Notes: generated by a model from the letters alone, not told the origin. 64,000 nucleotides of DNA from Clostridia bacterium (GCA_017543285.1 JAFYGK010000020.1:1-64000); one strand, 5' to 3'. Counted from the stretch's first letter, positions 36,201 to 44,393 are shown. A program made the numbers and translations.

Positions 36201-36401
36201 ATGAGCAAGGTAAGACTCAATGAAAACGCCGAAATCGTAAAAATGATAAAGGAAGGACTCAGGGAAAAGGGCGGCTACTGTCCGTGCAGGCTGGAAAAAA
36301 AGGAAGAATACAAGTGCATGTGCAAGGAGTTCAGGGAGCAGATAGCCGACCCTGATTTTGAAGGATATTGCCACTGCATGCTCTACTACAAGGAAAAATA
36401 A
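36201..36401 (+). CDS. Ferredoxin:thioredoxin reductase catalytic-type small protein
   Basis: A 66-aa protein with three paired cysteine motifs: CPC (27-29), CMC (39-41) and CHC (57-59). This is the FeThRed_B pattern that binds a [4Fe-4S] cluster beside a redox-active disulfide. The spacing (9 and 15 residues between motifs) differs from the plant enzyme (16 and 8). In a strict anaerobe it could reduce a thioredoxin from ferredoxin. No variable subunit or thioredoxin is adjacent. A GGGGTG site precedes the ATG. Confidence 0.8.
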   Translation: MSKVRLNENAEIVKMIKEGLREKGGYCPCRLEKKEEYKCMCKEFREQIADPDFEGYCHCMLYYKEK

Positions 36402-36410
36402 GACATACAA

Positions 36411-36436
36411 AAAACGCAGCCGATCGGCTGCGTTTT
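36411..36436. terminator. Bidirectional terminator
   Basis: AAAACGCAGCCGA and its exact complement form a 26-base palindrome with A and T tails. It separates two convergent genes. Confidence 0.9.
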
Positions 36437-36447
36437 GCTAATGATCA

Positions 36448-37950
36448 TTACATCTGCTTATCCTCCGAATAGGTGTAGACCAGATGGAACAGCTTTGTGT
36501 TGAGGATCCTTTTTTCCTCGGTGCCGAGCGTTTTGGAAAAGACCCTGCCGTCGTCGTACTCTATCGTCAGCGTGTTTTCGCCGTGATCGGAGATGCCTTT
36601 TTCAAAGGGGATAACGCCGCTGTTGTCGATCGTCAGCGCGAGTCCCGCCATATCTCTTTTAAGCTGTCTGAAATCGTCGCCGGTGATCGGCACTCTTTCG
36701 GCGCTGATAAATCTCATTATGCTGCTGTAATAGACCCTGCCGGTCAGAAGAGCGTCGCTTTCCCGAACTTCGAGCGTATAGGCAAAGCCCTCCTTTTCGT
36801 AGTAATCCTCCACCTCGTTGACAAAGGTCAGCTTTTTCATTCGCGAAAAATCCTCCTGCTCCTGCATGCAGCAAAGCAGCTCCTCGCCTATCGCCTTTGC
36901 AAACACAGCGCAATGGTCGGTCGGCTCGCCCGAATAGAAGAAATATCCGTCGCTCTTTCCTTCGGTGTAGTTTGCCTTTAGCAGAATATCCTCTGCCGGG
37001 TCGATCCTGTATTCGGTAAGCTGCTCGCCGGTCTCCGGATCGAAGGAATGTTTTGAATAATCGAAGCTGTCCTCGGCTTTGCCGGAACCTCTTTTCAGCT
37101 CCATGCCGCAAAGATCGTCCGCGCCGGTCCTTTGAAGCGCGCGGCAGCAGACCGAGTCAAAGCCGTCGCCCGACATTTCAAGCGCGCAGTCCCGCTGATC
37201 GCCGTTGTTTCCGACCGCCGCCGCCCTGATCCTGACGCAGCCGTCGTAATAATCGGATTTTGCCTGAATATATGAAATATCGCTGCGGCCTATGGTTTTT
37301 CCGGGGGCGGAGAATTCGAAATCGCTGATCGGATACAGCATCATAACGCGGTCAAGCTCGCCGTTTTTTATAAAGAACGGCTCGAGATAGCTTCTGATCT
37401 TGCCGAAGCCCTGCCTCTGGCGTCCTCCAAATCCGCCGTTTTGAGAGCCGGCGATCTTTTCACCGGAGGAATAGGTTATGCTGACAGAATAATCGCCGTC
37501 AATGGGCGGCAGGCCGGCGGTTTCCTCATATATGCCGTTGAGAGCCGCCAGATCGTACTCCCTGATTATTTTTTGCAGTCCGGCGACGTCGTCGTTTGTC
37601 AGCGCAATGCCGCTTTGCGTTTCGTCATCCTTCGCATAATAATCACCGTACAATACAAAACCGTCGCCCGACGGATCTTTCTCAATGCAGTAGGAGCAGT
37701 TATACTGCTTTGAGTTGTAATAATCGTCGTGCAGGAAGGTCAGACGAAAGCTTTGTATATCGTCCGACCGAACCGTTTTGGGAGCGTTGGGGTCGGTGTT
37801 GCTCTTGTGATAGCCGGCGCCGAGGCTTATGTTTCCCGGAATATCTCCCGCGCAGCCGCAGCCGGCAAGAGTTCCGGTCGTAAGCGCGGCGGCAAGCAGA
37901 CAGAAAAGCCTGATTGCCCGCCCGAGACCGTTTCTTCTGTATCCCTTCAT
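36448..37950 (-). CDS. Large predicted lipoprotein, unknown function
   Basis: A 500-aa protein with a signal peptide and lipobox LAGC (Cys about residue 31). The mature part has a glycine-rich stretch (GGFGGRQRQGFGK, about 173-185) and several short repeats of charged beta segments. I do not recognise a domain. Its own promoter lies upstream and a shared terminator downstream. AGGAAGG precedes the ATG. It is probably a surface protein. Confidence 0.7.
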   Translation of the reverse strand: MKGYRRNGLGRAIRLFCLLAAALTTGTLAGCGCAGDIPGNISLGAGYHKSNTDPNAPKTVRSDDIQSFRLTFLHDDYYNSKQYNCSYCIEKDPSGDGFVLYGDYYAKDDETQSGIALTNDDVAGLQKIIREYDLAALNGIYEETAGLPPIDGDYSVSITYSSGEKIAGSQNGGFGGRQRQGFGKIRSYLEPFFIKNGELDRVMMLYPISDFEFSAPGKTIGRSDISYIQAKSDYYDGCVRIRAAAVGNNGDQRDCALEMSGDGFDSVCCRALQRTGADDLCGMELKRGSGKAEDSFDYSKHSFDPETGEQLTEYRIDPAEDILLKANYTEGKSDGYFFYSGEPTDHCAVFAKAIGEELLCCMQEQEDFSRMKKLTFVNEVEDYYEKEGFAYTLEVRESDALLTGRVYYSSIMRFISAERVPITGDDFRQLKRDMAGLALTIDNSGVIPFEKGISDHGENTLTIEYDDGRVFSKTLGTEEKRILNTKLFHLVYTYSEDKQM

Positions 37951-37997
37951 AGTAGCCGCCTTCCTGTAGTTTGGTAAAAAATGCGGACGTTCGATTT

Positions 37998-38027
37998 ATT
38001 ATATCATAAACGGGGCGCGTTATCCAA
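37998..38027 (-). promoter_or_regulatory. Candidate sigma-A promoter for the lipoprotein gene
   Basis: On the minus strand TTGGAT (38027-38022), 18 bp, TATAAT (38003-37998). Confidence 0.6.
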
Positions 38028-38050
38028 TATTCGCGGATAATGCGCGGGCA

Positions 38051-38079
38051 AAAAGGGCTCTCTGAAAAAACAGAGAGCC
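38051..38079 (-). terminator. Terminator of the ATP-grasp gene
   Basis: On the minus strand GGCTCTCTG, loop of six T, CAGAGAGCC, then CTTTTT. Confidence 0.85.
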
Positions 38080-38087
38080 TGAAAAAA

Positions 38088-39098
38088 TCAGATATTGATA
38101 AACATTTTGTATCTGGGCAGCATGCCGATCTTGTCGGGGACATGCGGCGGCATTTGAAGAATATCGTGTCCCGGGTGCTGGTTCCCCTCGACCAGCAGGG
38201 TGCCCGTTTCGGTTACCGCCACGTCCCAACCGACATAGCGAAGCTGCGGAACGACCCTGGCGGCGCTCAGAGCCGTTTCGACCACCTTGTCCCACATGGG
38301 TATCTGATGGCCGACGATCTTTGTTCCGGTGTAAGGATGGGTGTCGTAGTATTTGCTGTCCTTGTCAAAGGCGACGTTATTGATGACGCCGGTCTCAAGG
38401 TCTATCGGCGCCGCCATGCCGCCGTTATTGATATTGTCCACGACCCTGCCGCCGTTTCCTATGCGGATGAAGGCGTAGAGGATGTGGGGCGTACCGTCGT
38501 CGGATACGATGGTGACGACGCGAAGGGTGTTGACCGACAGGGGATAAAGACGGGAAATTTCGCTGTGCTGTTTGATGTATTCCTCGACGAGCAGGCTGTT
38601 GGTCTGCTTTATGTGGTCATACATCTCCTTCACAGAGGGAAAGTCCTTCTTTTCCAGCTTCATAACGCCGCGTCCGCAGTTTTCGTCAAAGGGTTTTGCG
38701 ATAACGACGTCGCGATCAGACATAAACCGCTCGAAATCCTCCAATGAGGCCTTGGCAAGATTAATCTGTCCCCTGCGTATATATTCACCGAAATATTCGG
38801 AAAACTCCGTCTTGTCCTTCAAAATATGATAATATGCCGGATCGTTGCACTTTTTGATAACGGCGTTGTTGATTCCGCGCGTGATGAAGGTCTTGCGCTG
38901 CTTGCCGTTGAGGTTCCACCATTCGTTGAGGGCGTAATCCTTGTAGCCCGCGCCGTATCGCAGACCGCACCAGACGATGTCGAAAAACAGACCGACGCGG
39001 TTTTTGCCGCTTCTTTTATGAACCTCTCCGACCGTGTCGAAAAGACCCTTGAAGCTCATTTTTCTTATGCACTTCGCAATGTAACCGAGTTTAGACAT
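38088..39098 (-). CDS. Sugar-transfer-associated ATP-grasp protein
   Basis: A 336-aa protein. The ATP-grasp core shows VIAKPFDENCGRGVMKLEK (nucleotide lid), LLVEEYIKQH, SVNTLRVVTI, and the metal-binding end VEGNQHPGHD. This matches the ATP-grasp family linked to surface-sugar modification (PF14397-like), where a carboxylate and an amine or sugar are joined at the cost of ATP; the substrate is unknown. AAGGAG precedes the ATG. Monocistronic with a near-consensus promoter. Confidence 0.8.
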   Translation of the reverse strand: MSKLGYIAKCIRKMSFKGLFDTVGEVHKRSGKNRVGLFFDIVWCGLRYGAGYKDYALNEWWNLNGKQRKTFITRGINNAVIKKCNDPAYYHILKDKTEFSEYFGEYIRRGQINLAKASLEDFERFMSDRDVVIAKPFDENCGRGVMKLEKKDFPSVKEMYDHIKQTNSLLVEEYIKQHSEISRLYPLSVNTLRVVTIVSDDGTPHILYAFIRIGNGGRVVDNINNGGMAAPIDLETGVINNVAFDKDSKYYDTHPYTGTKIVGHQIPMWDKVVETALSAARVVPQLRYVGWDVAVTETGTLLVEGNQHPGHDILQMPPHVPDKIGMLPRYKMFINI

Positions 39099-39144
39099 TT
39101 GAACGCTCCTTAAAGCTCGCAGGAATCATTTTTCAACTGCAATA

Positions 39145-39173
39145 ATTATATGGTATATTGGCCTAAAAGTCAA
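39145..39173 (-). promoter_or_regulatory. sigma-A promoter for the ATP-grasp gene
   Basis: On the minus strand TTGACT (39173-39168), 17 bp, TATAAT (39150-39145). Confidence 0.8.
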
Positions 39174-39191
39174 TCCAGGGGCAATCCGGGC

Positions 39192-39222
39192 AAAAAGAAA
39201 AATCCGTTTGGATAAACGGATT
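39192..39222 (-). terminator. Terminator of tRNA-Val
   Basis: On the minus strand AATCCGTTT, loop ATCC, AAACGGATT, then TTTCTTTTT. Confidence 0.85.
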
Positions 39223-39230
39223 GTCAAAAA

Positions 39231-39304
39231 TGGACACAGGGGGACTCGAACCCTCGGCCTCTTGCGTGTGAAGCAAGCGCTCTAACCGGCTGAGCTATGC
39301 GTCC
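39231..39304 (-). tRNA. tRNA-Val (anticodon CAC)
   Basis: A 74-nt cloverleaf on the minus strand with acceptor GGACGCA/TGTGTCC, anticodon stem CTTGC/GCAAG around TTCACAC (CAC), and T-arm with GGTTCGAGTCC. CCA is not encoded. Confidence 0.95.
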
Positions 39305-39416
39305 GCATATAAGATCACCATTACATTTTAATACGTCGGCCGCCAAATGTCAAGCGATAATGAAAAACGGACATTGCTCCGGACTCGTCCGCGCAGAGAA
39401 ATTCCCCCGTCCTTTC

Positions 39417-39445
39417 TTGACATTTCCGCCGCCGCTTGCTATAAT
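39417..39445 (+). promoter_or_regulatory. Consensus sigma-A promoter for the queuosine-salvage operon
   Basis: TTGACA (39417-39422), 17 bp, TATAAT (39440-39445). The predicted start at about 39451-39453 coincides with the first base of the structured leader. Confidence 0.88.
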
Positions 39446-39450
39446 AACAC

Positions 39451-39525
39451 CTGCGGCAGTTCGAAACCATCCTGCCGGTCCGGATACCGATAGGTCTTCC
39501 GGCAAAACAAAACTAAGGGAGCGAT
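39451..39525 (+). promoter_or_regulatory. Structured leader with two exclusive hairpins; candidate preQ1-type riboswitch
   Basis: Hairpin A pairs CGGCAG (39454-39459) with CTGCCG (39472-39477) around a 12-nt loop TTCGAAACCATC. Hairpin B pairs TGCCGG (39473-39478) with CCGGCA (39499-39504). They share 39473-39477 and cannot form together. An A-rich tail, AAAACAAAACTAAGGGAG (39504-39521), resembles the tail of preQ1-I aptamers and carries the ribosome binding site. The downstream genes are queuosine-salvage genes, the usual targets of preQ1 riboswitches. The class (I, III or new) cannot be fixed by eye. Confidence 0.55.
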
Positions 39526-39577
39526 ATGGCAAAGCTATGCCCTTGGTCTGTGACTGAGGGCTTTTTTGCGCACAAAA

Positions 39578-40273
39578 ATGAAAAGATACAGCATCATCAC
39601 ACAAAAAAATCCGCGCGAAATGGTTCTTCTGCGCGGACGCGGCTGCTTTTATGAAAAATGCAGCTTCTGCGACTATTACATCGACAAAAGCGATAACGAG
39701 GAGGATAATTTCGCCCTGAACAGCCGGGTGCTGGACAATGTCACCGGACTGTACGGGCAGCTTGAGGTTATCAACAGCGGCTCGGTTTTTGAGCTGGACA
39801 AAAGGACGCTGGAAAAGATAAAAGCCGTCTGCCGCGAAAAGAACATTCACACGATCCACTTTGAAAGCCACTATGCCTACAGGAATAAAATACCGGCTCT
39901 GCGGCGTGACTTTTCCGATTTTGTTATCAAAATGAAGCTGGGGCTTGAAACTTTTGATAACGAATTTCGCGAAAATACCCTCAAAAAGGGTATTGCCGAA
40001 ACAAATCCCGAAAGGATCAGCGAGCATTTCGACGAAGCCAACTTCCTTTTCGGCATAAAGGGACAGACCGCCGAATCCATGCGGCGCGATATTGAGCTCG
40101 GATTAAAGCATTTTGAGCGTATCTGCATTAACATAATGTGCGAAAATTCCGCCTCGATAAAGCCGGACGCAGGCGTTATCAGAGCGTTTGCAAGCGAGCT
40201 TTATCCGTTATACAGGGATGACGGCCGCGTGGATATTTTATTCAGCAATACAGATTTCGGAGTGGGTGAATGA
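39578..40273 (+). CDS. Radical-SAM-like queuine salvage enzyme (QueL candidate)
   Basis: A 231-aa protein. Near its start, GRGCFYEKCSFCDYY gives CX4CX2C (Cys 23, 28, 31), a variant of the CX3CX2C radical-SAM cluster site, followed by LEVINSGSVFELDK and GLETFDNEFRENTLKKG. The length, the variant cysteine motif and the next gene, a queuosine-precursor transporter, fit the queuine lyase QueL described for gut Clostridia, which frees queuine from queuosine phosphate. The start is uncertain: ATG 39578 fits the conserved N-terminus, TTG 39566 is possible, and the best binding site serves an ATG at 39526 in another frame. Confidence 0.65.
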   Translation: MKRYSIITQKNPREMVLLRGRGCFYEKCSFCDYYIDKSDNEEDNFALNSRVLDNVTGLYGQLEVINSGSVFELDKRTLEKIKAVCREKNIHTIHFESHYAYRNKIPALRRDFSDFVIKMKLGLETFDNEFRENTLKKGIAETNPERISEHFDEANFLFGIKGQTAESMRRDIELGLKHFERICINIMCENSASIKPDAGVIRAFASELYPLYRDDGRVDILFSNTDFGVGE

Positions 40274-40274
40274 T

Positions 40275-40991
40275 ATGATAAACAGTCTTATTTTACTGGC
40301 TTCTGCATTTTTCATATTCGGGTCGGCGCTGCTGGCCTACAGGCTTTTCGGCAAAACGGGGCTTTACTGTGTTTCGGCGTTATCGACCGTGCTTGCCAAC
40401 ATCGAGGTGGTAATCCTGATCGAAGCCTTCGGCATGGAGCAGACCCTCGGCAACATCCTGTTTGCCGTGACCTTTTTGATAACGGATATTTTATCCGAAT
40501 GCGAGGGCAAGAAGGAGGCCAACAAGGCCGTCTGGACGGGTATTTTCTCGTCGCTGTTCTTCCTTGCGTTATCACAAAGCTGGCTGCTCTACATTCCCAG
40601 CGTCAACGACGTCATGGCTCCGTCCATCCATGCCATATTCTCCAACACGCCGAGAATGATAATATCCTCCCTGGTCGTTTACGCCATCAGTCAGTTTTTC
40701 GACGTGTGGCTCTATCACAAATGGTGGGAATTTACCGAAAAGCGTTTCGGTGACAAACGCCGTTTTCTCTGGCTCAGAAACAACGGCTCCACCCTTATCA
40801 GCCAGATACTCAATACGTTGCTTTTCACCCTGTTTGCCTTCTGGGGAACATACGACGCCGGCACCATTATCTCCATTTTCCTTTCCAGCTACATCATATT
40901 TGTATTTACCAGTCTGCTGGACACTCCGTTTGTATACCTCGCGCGGAGAATAAGCGACAAAAGAAAGGCGAAAGCGGCTCAGGCAGCGTGA
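40275..40991 (+). CDS. Queuosine precursor transporter (YhhQ/QPTR family)
   Basis: A 238-aa protein with about six membrane segments. Family motifs are NIEVVILIEAFG, the charged FLITDILSECEGKKEANKAV, and FDVWLYHKWWEFTEKRFG and NNGSTLISQILNT in the second half. It imports queuine, preQ1 or related deazapurines. The ATG lies one base after the stop of the QueL-like gene, so both are made together: uptake plus conversion. A strong terminator follows. Confidence 0.88.
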   Translation: MINSLILLASAFFIFGSALLAYRLFGKTGLYCVSALSTVLANIEVVILIEAFGMEQTLGNILFAVTFLITDILSECEGKKEANKAVWTGIFSSLFFLALSQSWLLYIPSVNDVMAPSIHAIFSNTPRMIISSLVVYAISQFFDVWLYHKWWEFTEKRFGDKRRFLWLRNNGSTLISQILNTLLFTLFAFWGTYDAGTIISIFLSSYIIFVFTSLLDTPFVYLARRISDKRKAKAAQAA

Positions 40992-41100
40992 TCTCAGGCA
41001 AATAACAAGATCAGCGTCATTGTTCCCGCACGAAGACAATAAGCGGCAGACGGCCCGGGAGAAAAGGCGGCCGTCCGAAATGAGAATTATCCCTGAAACA

Positions 41101-41134
41101 AAAAAAGACCGCCGAAAAGGCGGTCTGTTTTTGC
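41101..41134. terminator. Bidirectional terminator
   Basis: AGACCGCC, loop GAAAA, GGCGGTCT, then GTTTTTG; preceded by A6, so it also serves the convergent gene. Confidence 0.88.
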
Positions 41135-41135
41135 T

Positions 41136-41885
41136 TTATTTGTTTTGCGGGTCTTGATTAACGGGAGCCTTTTTCTGCGGCTTGCTCTGCGGCTGGCTCT
41201 TTATATCTCTTGTTTCCTTGGGATCGTCCAGCTTGAAGGGCTCCTCGTTTGTTATCACCTTTGTCTCGACGTACTTGATGAAAATATCCATGTACAGCTT
41301 GAGCAGAACAAAGTCGTTCATGGGATACGCGCCCTCATAATAGGCGTATTCGCTGGTCAGCGCCCTGACGGCCTCCTCTGATTTGATAATGTCGGAGGTG
41401 CCCAGATATTCTTTGATGGCGGTGAAAACATTCTTGTTCTTCACCGAATCCTTATTGACCTTGAGCATGTTGATGGCGTAATCCTTGACAAGGATGTCAA
41501 GAGCCGCCTTGTAGCCGATAGCGGCAATCTCGGTGTCGCCGTTGCCCTCGCATCTGAGAGCCTGATTGTACATGCTCATAAAGCGCGGAGAAACCCTGTT
41601 GAGATTCTTGTTGAAGTACATATATTCATACTGCGGATAGAGGAAAACAAAACGGCTCTGCCTTGTTTCCCTGTTGAGCAGTACCGCGAAGAAATAATAA
41701 CGTCTGCACGCGGTGCAGCAGCAAACCTGAACCATCAGCTTGTCGCCGTTATCAAAGTCAACAAAGCTGGAGCTGATGGTCTGGCCGTCCATGCCCAGTC
41801 CGCAATGAGGGCAGACCGACGGCTTATCATATTCGCAGTCAAAACCACGCTGAATATCCTTTGCGTTTTTCTTAATAAAGTTCAT
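41136..41885 (-). CDS. DUF4145-like protein with zinc-finger start
   Basis: A 249-aa protein. The N-terminus has CPHCGLG (about 25-31) and a second Cys cluster CCCTACRRYYFFAVL (about 50-65), probably one zinc site. The middle (IAAIGYKAALDILVKDYAINML) is the DUF4145 helical core also seen in restriction-associated proteins. The C-terminal 40 residues are polar and disordered (Lys, Gln, Pro). Function is unknown; a role in defence cannot be assumed. GGAGG precedes the ATG at 41885. Confidence 0.65.
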   Translation of the reverse strand: MNFIKKNAKDIQRGFDCEYDKPSVCPHCGLGMDGQTISSSFVDFDNGDKLMVQVCCCTACRRYYFFAVLLNRETRQSRFVFLYPQYEYMYFNKNLNRVSPRFMSMYNQALRCEGNGDTEIAAIGYKAALDILVKDYAINMLKVNKDSVKNKNVFTAIKEYLGTSDIIKSEEAVRALTSEYAYYEGAYPMNDFVLLKLYMDIFIKYVETKVITNEEPFKLDDPKETRDIKSQPQSKPQKKAPVNQDPQNK

Positions 41886-41955
41886 ATATCCTCCCTGTCC
41901 CTTCCTTAAAACATGTGTATTGCGTAAGTAAAAGCAGTAGTGAATCAATAAATGT

Positions 41956-41984
41956 ATTATATCATGCAAAAGCGCGTGTTACAA
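41956..41984 (-). promoter_or_regulatory. Candidate sigma-A promoter for the DUF4145-like gene
   Basis: On the minus strand TTGTAA (41984-41979), 17 bp, TATAAT (41961-41956). Confidence 0.65.
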
Positions 41985-42064
41985 GCGTTATTATTCAGTG
42001 TTTTTTCAAAAAATCGTATTTTTCGGATCGCCGGCCGCATTATCAGTTTGCGTTATCTTTTTTG

Positions 42065-42093
42065 TTGACTTTTTTGGCGGAAAATGTTATAAT
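42065..42093 (+). promoter_or_regulatory. sigma-A promoter for the acidic protein gene
   Basis: TTGACT (42065-42070), 17 bp, TATAAT (42088-42093). Confidence 0.8.
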
Positions 42094-42155
42094 TTGGTCA
42101 TATTTTAAGGAATATTTACTTGTTATCAATCTGAACCGATATGGAGCTGAAAGCA

Positions 42156-44393
42156 ATGTCCAAAATGGATGTAACATTTACAAGACAAAACGGGCGCACG
42201 ATTGAGGAGGAGCTCTGGGTTTTCGACGTCGCTCCGTTCCAGGTATACAGAAGCGGACAATTCGGCACCTTTCTTCTTCTTGCGCTGGAGGCGATGGAGG
42301 ATGACTGCCGTGAGGAAGGCATGCAGACAAAACATGAATTCCGCGATGAGCTGTTGACCTACTTCAAAAAATGCATCCGGTCCGAGCCCGGTTCTCTTGC
42401 TCTGCTCAAAAACGTAAGAACATTCATGACCATGTGCCGCAGGGATGAAAGCCTGTGCAGCATCGAAGCGCTCGACCGCGTGTGGACCGTTCTCAAAAGG
42501 GATGTTCCGCGCTCGCGCCATCAGATCGATTTGAACAGGCTGACCTATGAAGAGCTGTCGGTACTGAACGAAAACAACATTATCGGTGAAAAAACCGTAG
42601 AACCGGACGGATTATCCGCCGCCATAGCTCTGCTCGGCTCGGATGAGCGCAAAGGCGTATGCATGTGCGACACGGTCTTTTGCAGCGATCTTGCCGATCT
42701 GTGCTATGCCTATCTTCGTCAGCTTTTCACGGCGGCGCGCCCGGCAAAGGATGAAGGGGACCGGACGGAAATCGGCGAAGATAACGCCGAAAGCGCCACC
42801 GCCGCGGACGACAATAATCTGCCGGAGGAATTCGCCGCGCAGCCGGAAAACCGGCCGGATGAGGACGGCGTTCCGGATCTGACCGATGACAAAGCCGAAG
42901 AAGCTGCCGGAGAGGTCCAGACGGAGCAGTCTGAGATACGTACCGGCGAAGATATTGACGGCGCCCAGCCGCAGAACGACAACTGCCGCGGGGAAGAAAC
43001 GGAGCATCCGGACCGATCCGAAGCACGGGAGTCTGCGGATCGAGCCGCTGAGGACGCCGCTCCGCATGAACCGACCGAAGCACGGGACGACACCGCGCCG
43101 GGAGGAGACAACGGCAATGCCGGTCCCGTTTCGGATGAGCCGACAGCAGCCGCGGATAACGCGGACGATCAGCCGCAGGATATAACGGAAAACGAGCCAT
43201 TGCAGGCAGGCGAGCCGGAAGCGGAAAAGCTTCCGTTTATAGCCGAACCGTTTGTTTTTGAACATGCCGTGCAGCCGGATCGGGCGGAAAACGACGCCGA
43301 TTCCAAGACACAGGCCGAGGCGCCGGCGGATTACGGCGCGGCGCAGCGACCCGATCCGGAATATGACGAGCTTACAGATACAGATACAGAATATGCGTCT
43401 GAGACCGGCGAAATGACCGGGCAGCCGCCGAGAGCCGAAAACACGGAGCTTACCGAGCCGGCTGACAACAAAGCGGAACAAAACGCCGAACCGGAAGCGG
43501 AGAATGATTCCTCTGCATCTTATCAGCCCGAAGCGTTTGTCCAAAACGGAGCCTTCGCGCAGATGGGGGACACAACCGGGCCGGAATACGCCATTTCCGA
43601 CAGCGGAGAGGAACAATCGACCGAGAATACCGCCCGACCCGAAGAGAACGGTCCTGCTTCCGGGCATGAAACAGACCTTGCGGAGGATCATTCCGGTGAA
43701 AATGAGAGCGCACCGGCAGAGGATCCCCGCGATACAAATGACGGTCAGACAGCCGACCCCGGCGAGGACGAGGACACGCAGACCGGAAAGATCCTTTCCG
43801 ACGCCGCCGAAGACAAACCGGCAGACGGGCCGGAACCGGCGGATGAAACCCCGCAGCCCGGCATTTCGGAAGAAGTCGCCCGAGCCGCTGATAAAAACGA
43901 GGAAAATCCGCCCGAAGCGGTCATAGCCGCCGCAGCGCGGCCGGCCGGGGAAGACGGCGAAAACACAGCGGAAGCCTTAGCACAGGCCGCAGAGGAACAG
44001 GTCCCGCCCGAGGCTTTGCCCGGTACGCAGGACGCTCCTGCGCAGGAAGAGGCAATACAGGCGGCTCAGGGGGATTTCGTGCAGGCGGCCCGGCAGACGA
44101 TCCGGGGTGTTGTTTCCCAAGCGGATGAAGTACAGCCCCGGCAGGATGAAGCCGTGAGCTCCTCCGCCGACGAGACCGTAAAGCAGACGGTCAGCAAAAA
44201 GGACGAAATTGCCAAGCTGCACCGGCAGATATATATGAGAAAGCAAATGCTTGTAAAGAGGAATCCGGGGAACTACGGATACGCCAGAGCATTTGACGAA
44301 TACAAGACCGAGGCAAAGAAATATAAAAAGGCGGTAAAGAGCGGAGAAAAGACCGAGGACGAATATCTCGGCTGGCTGCTCGGCATAAAATAG
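42156..44393 (+). CDS. Very acidic, largely disordered protein
   Basis: A 745-aa protein in three parts. Residues 1-200 look folded and end with LYCYLRQLF-like helices. Residues about 200-650 are disordered and made mainly of Glu, Asp, Ala and Pro with few hydrophobics. The last 70 residues are basic and helical (HRQIYMRKQMLVKRN, KKYKKAVKSGEKTEDEYL). No domain recognised. The charge pattern suggests a scaffold or spore/nucleoid-associated protein that binds a basic partner or nucleic acid through its tail. ATG at 42156 follows GGAG; 42141 is an alternative. Confidence 0.6.
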   Translation: MSKMDVTFTRQNGRTIEEELWVFDVAPFQVYRSGQFGTFLLLALEAMEDDCREEGMQTKHEFRDELLTYFKKCIRSEPGSLALLKNVRTFMTMCRRDESLCSIEALDRVWTVLKRDVPRSRHQIDLNRLTYEELSVLNENNIIGEKTVEPDGLSAAIALLGSDERKGVCMCDTVFCSDLADLCYAYLRQLFTAARPAKDEGDRTEIGEDNAESATAADDNNLPEEFAAQPENRPDEDGVPDLTDDKAEEAAGEVQTEQSEIRTGEDIDGAQPQNDNCRGEETEHPDRSEARESADRAAEDAAPHEPTEARDDTAPGGDNGNAGPVSDEPTAAADNADDQPQDITENEPLQAGEPEAEKLPFIAEPFVFEHAVQPDRAENDADSKTQAEAPADYGAAQRPDPEYDELTDTDTEYASETGEMTGQPPRAENTELTEPADNKAEQNAEPEAENDSSASYQPEAFVQNGAFAQMGDTTGPEYAISDSGEEQSTENTARPEENGPASGHETDLAEDHSGENESAPAEDPRDTNDGQTADPGEDEDTQTGKILSDAAEDKPADGPEPADETPQPGISEEVARAADKNEENPPEAVIAAAARPAGEDGENTAEALAQAAEEQVPPEALPGTQDAPAQEEAIQAAQGDFVQAARQTIRGVVSQADEVQPRQDEAVSSSADETVKQTVSKKDEIAKLHRQIYMRKQMLVKRNPGNYGYARAFDEYKTEAKKYKKAVKSGEKTEDEYLGWLLGIK

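Noticed and set aside
41136..41885. DUF4145-like gene as part of a defence island
   Set aside because: The domain occurs near restriction genes elsewhere, but no nuclease, methylase or helicase is next to it here.
42612..43691. 359-codon minus-strand frame opposite the acidic protein
   Set aside because: Arg/Leu/Phe/Val-rich reading that arises as the complement of a Glu/Asp/Ala-rich gene; no start site.
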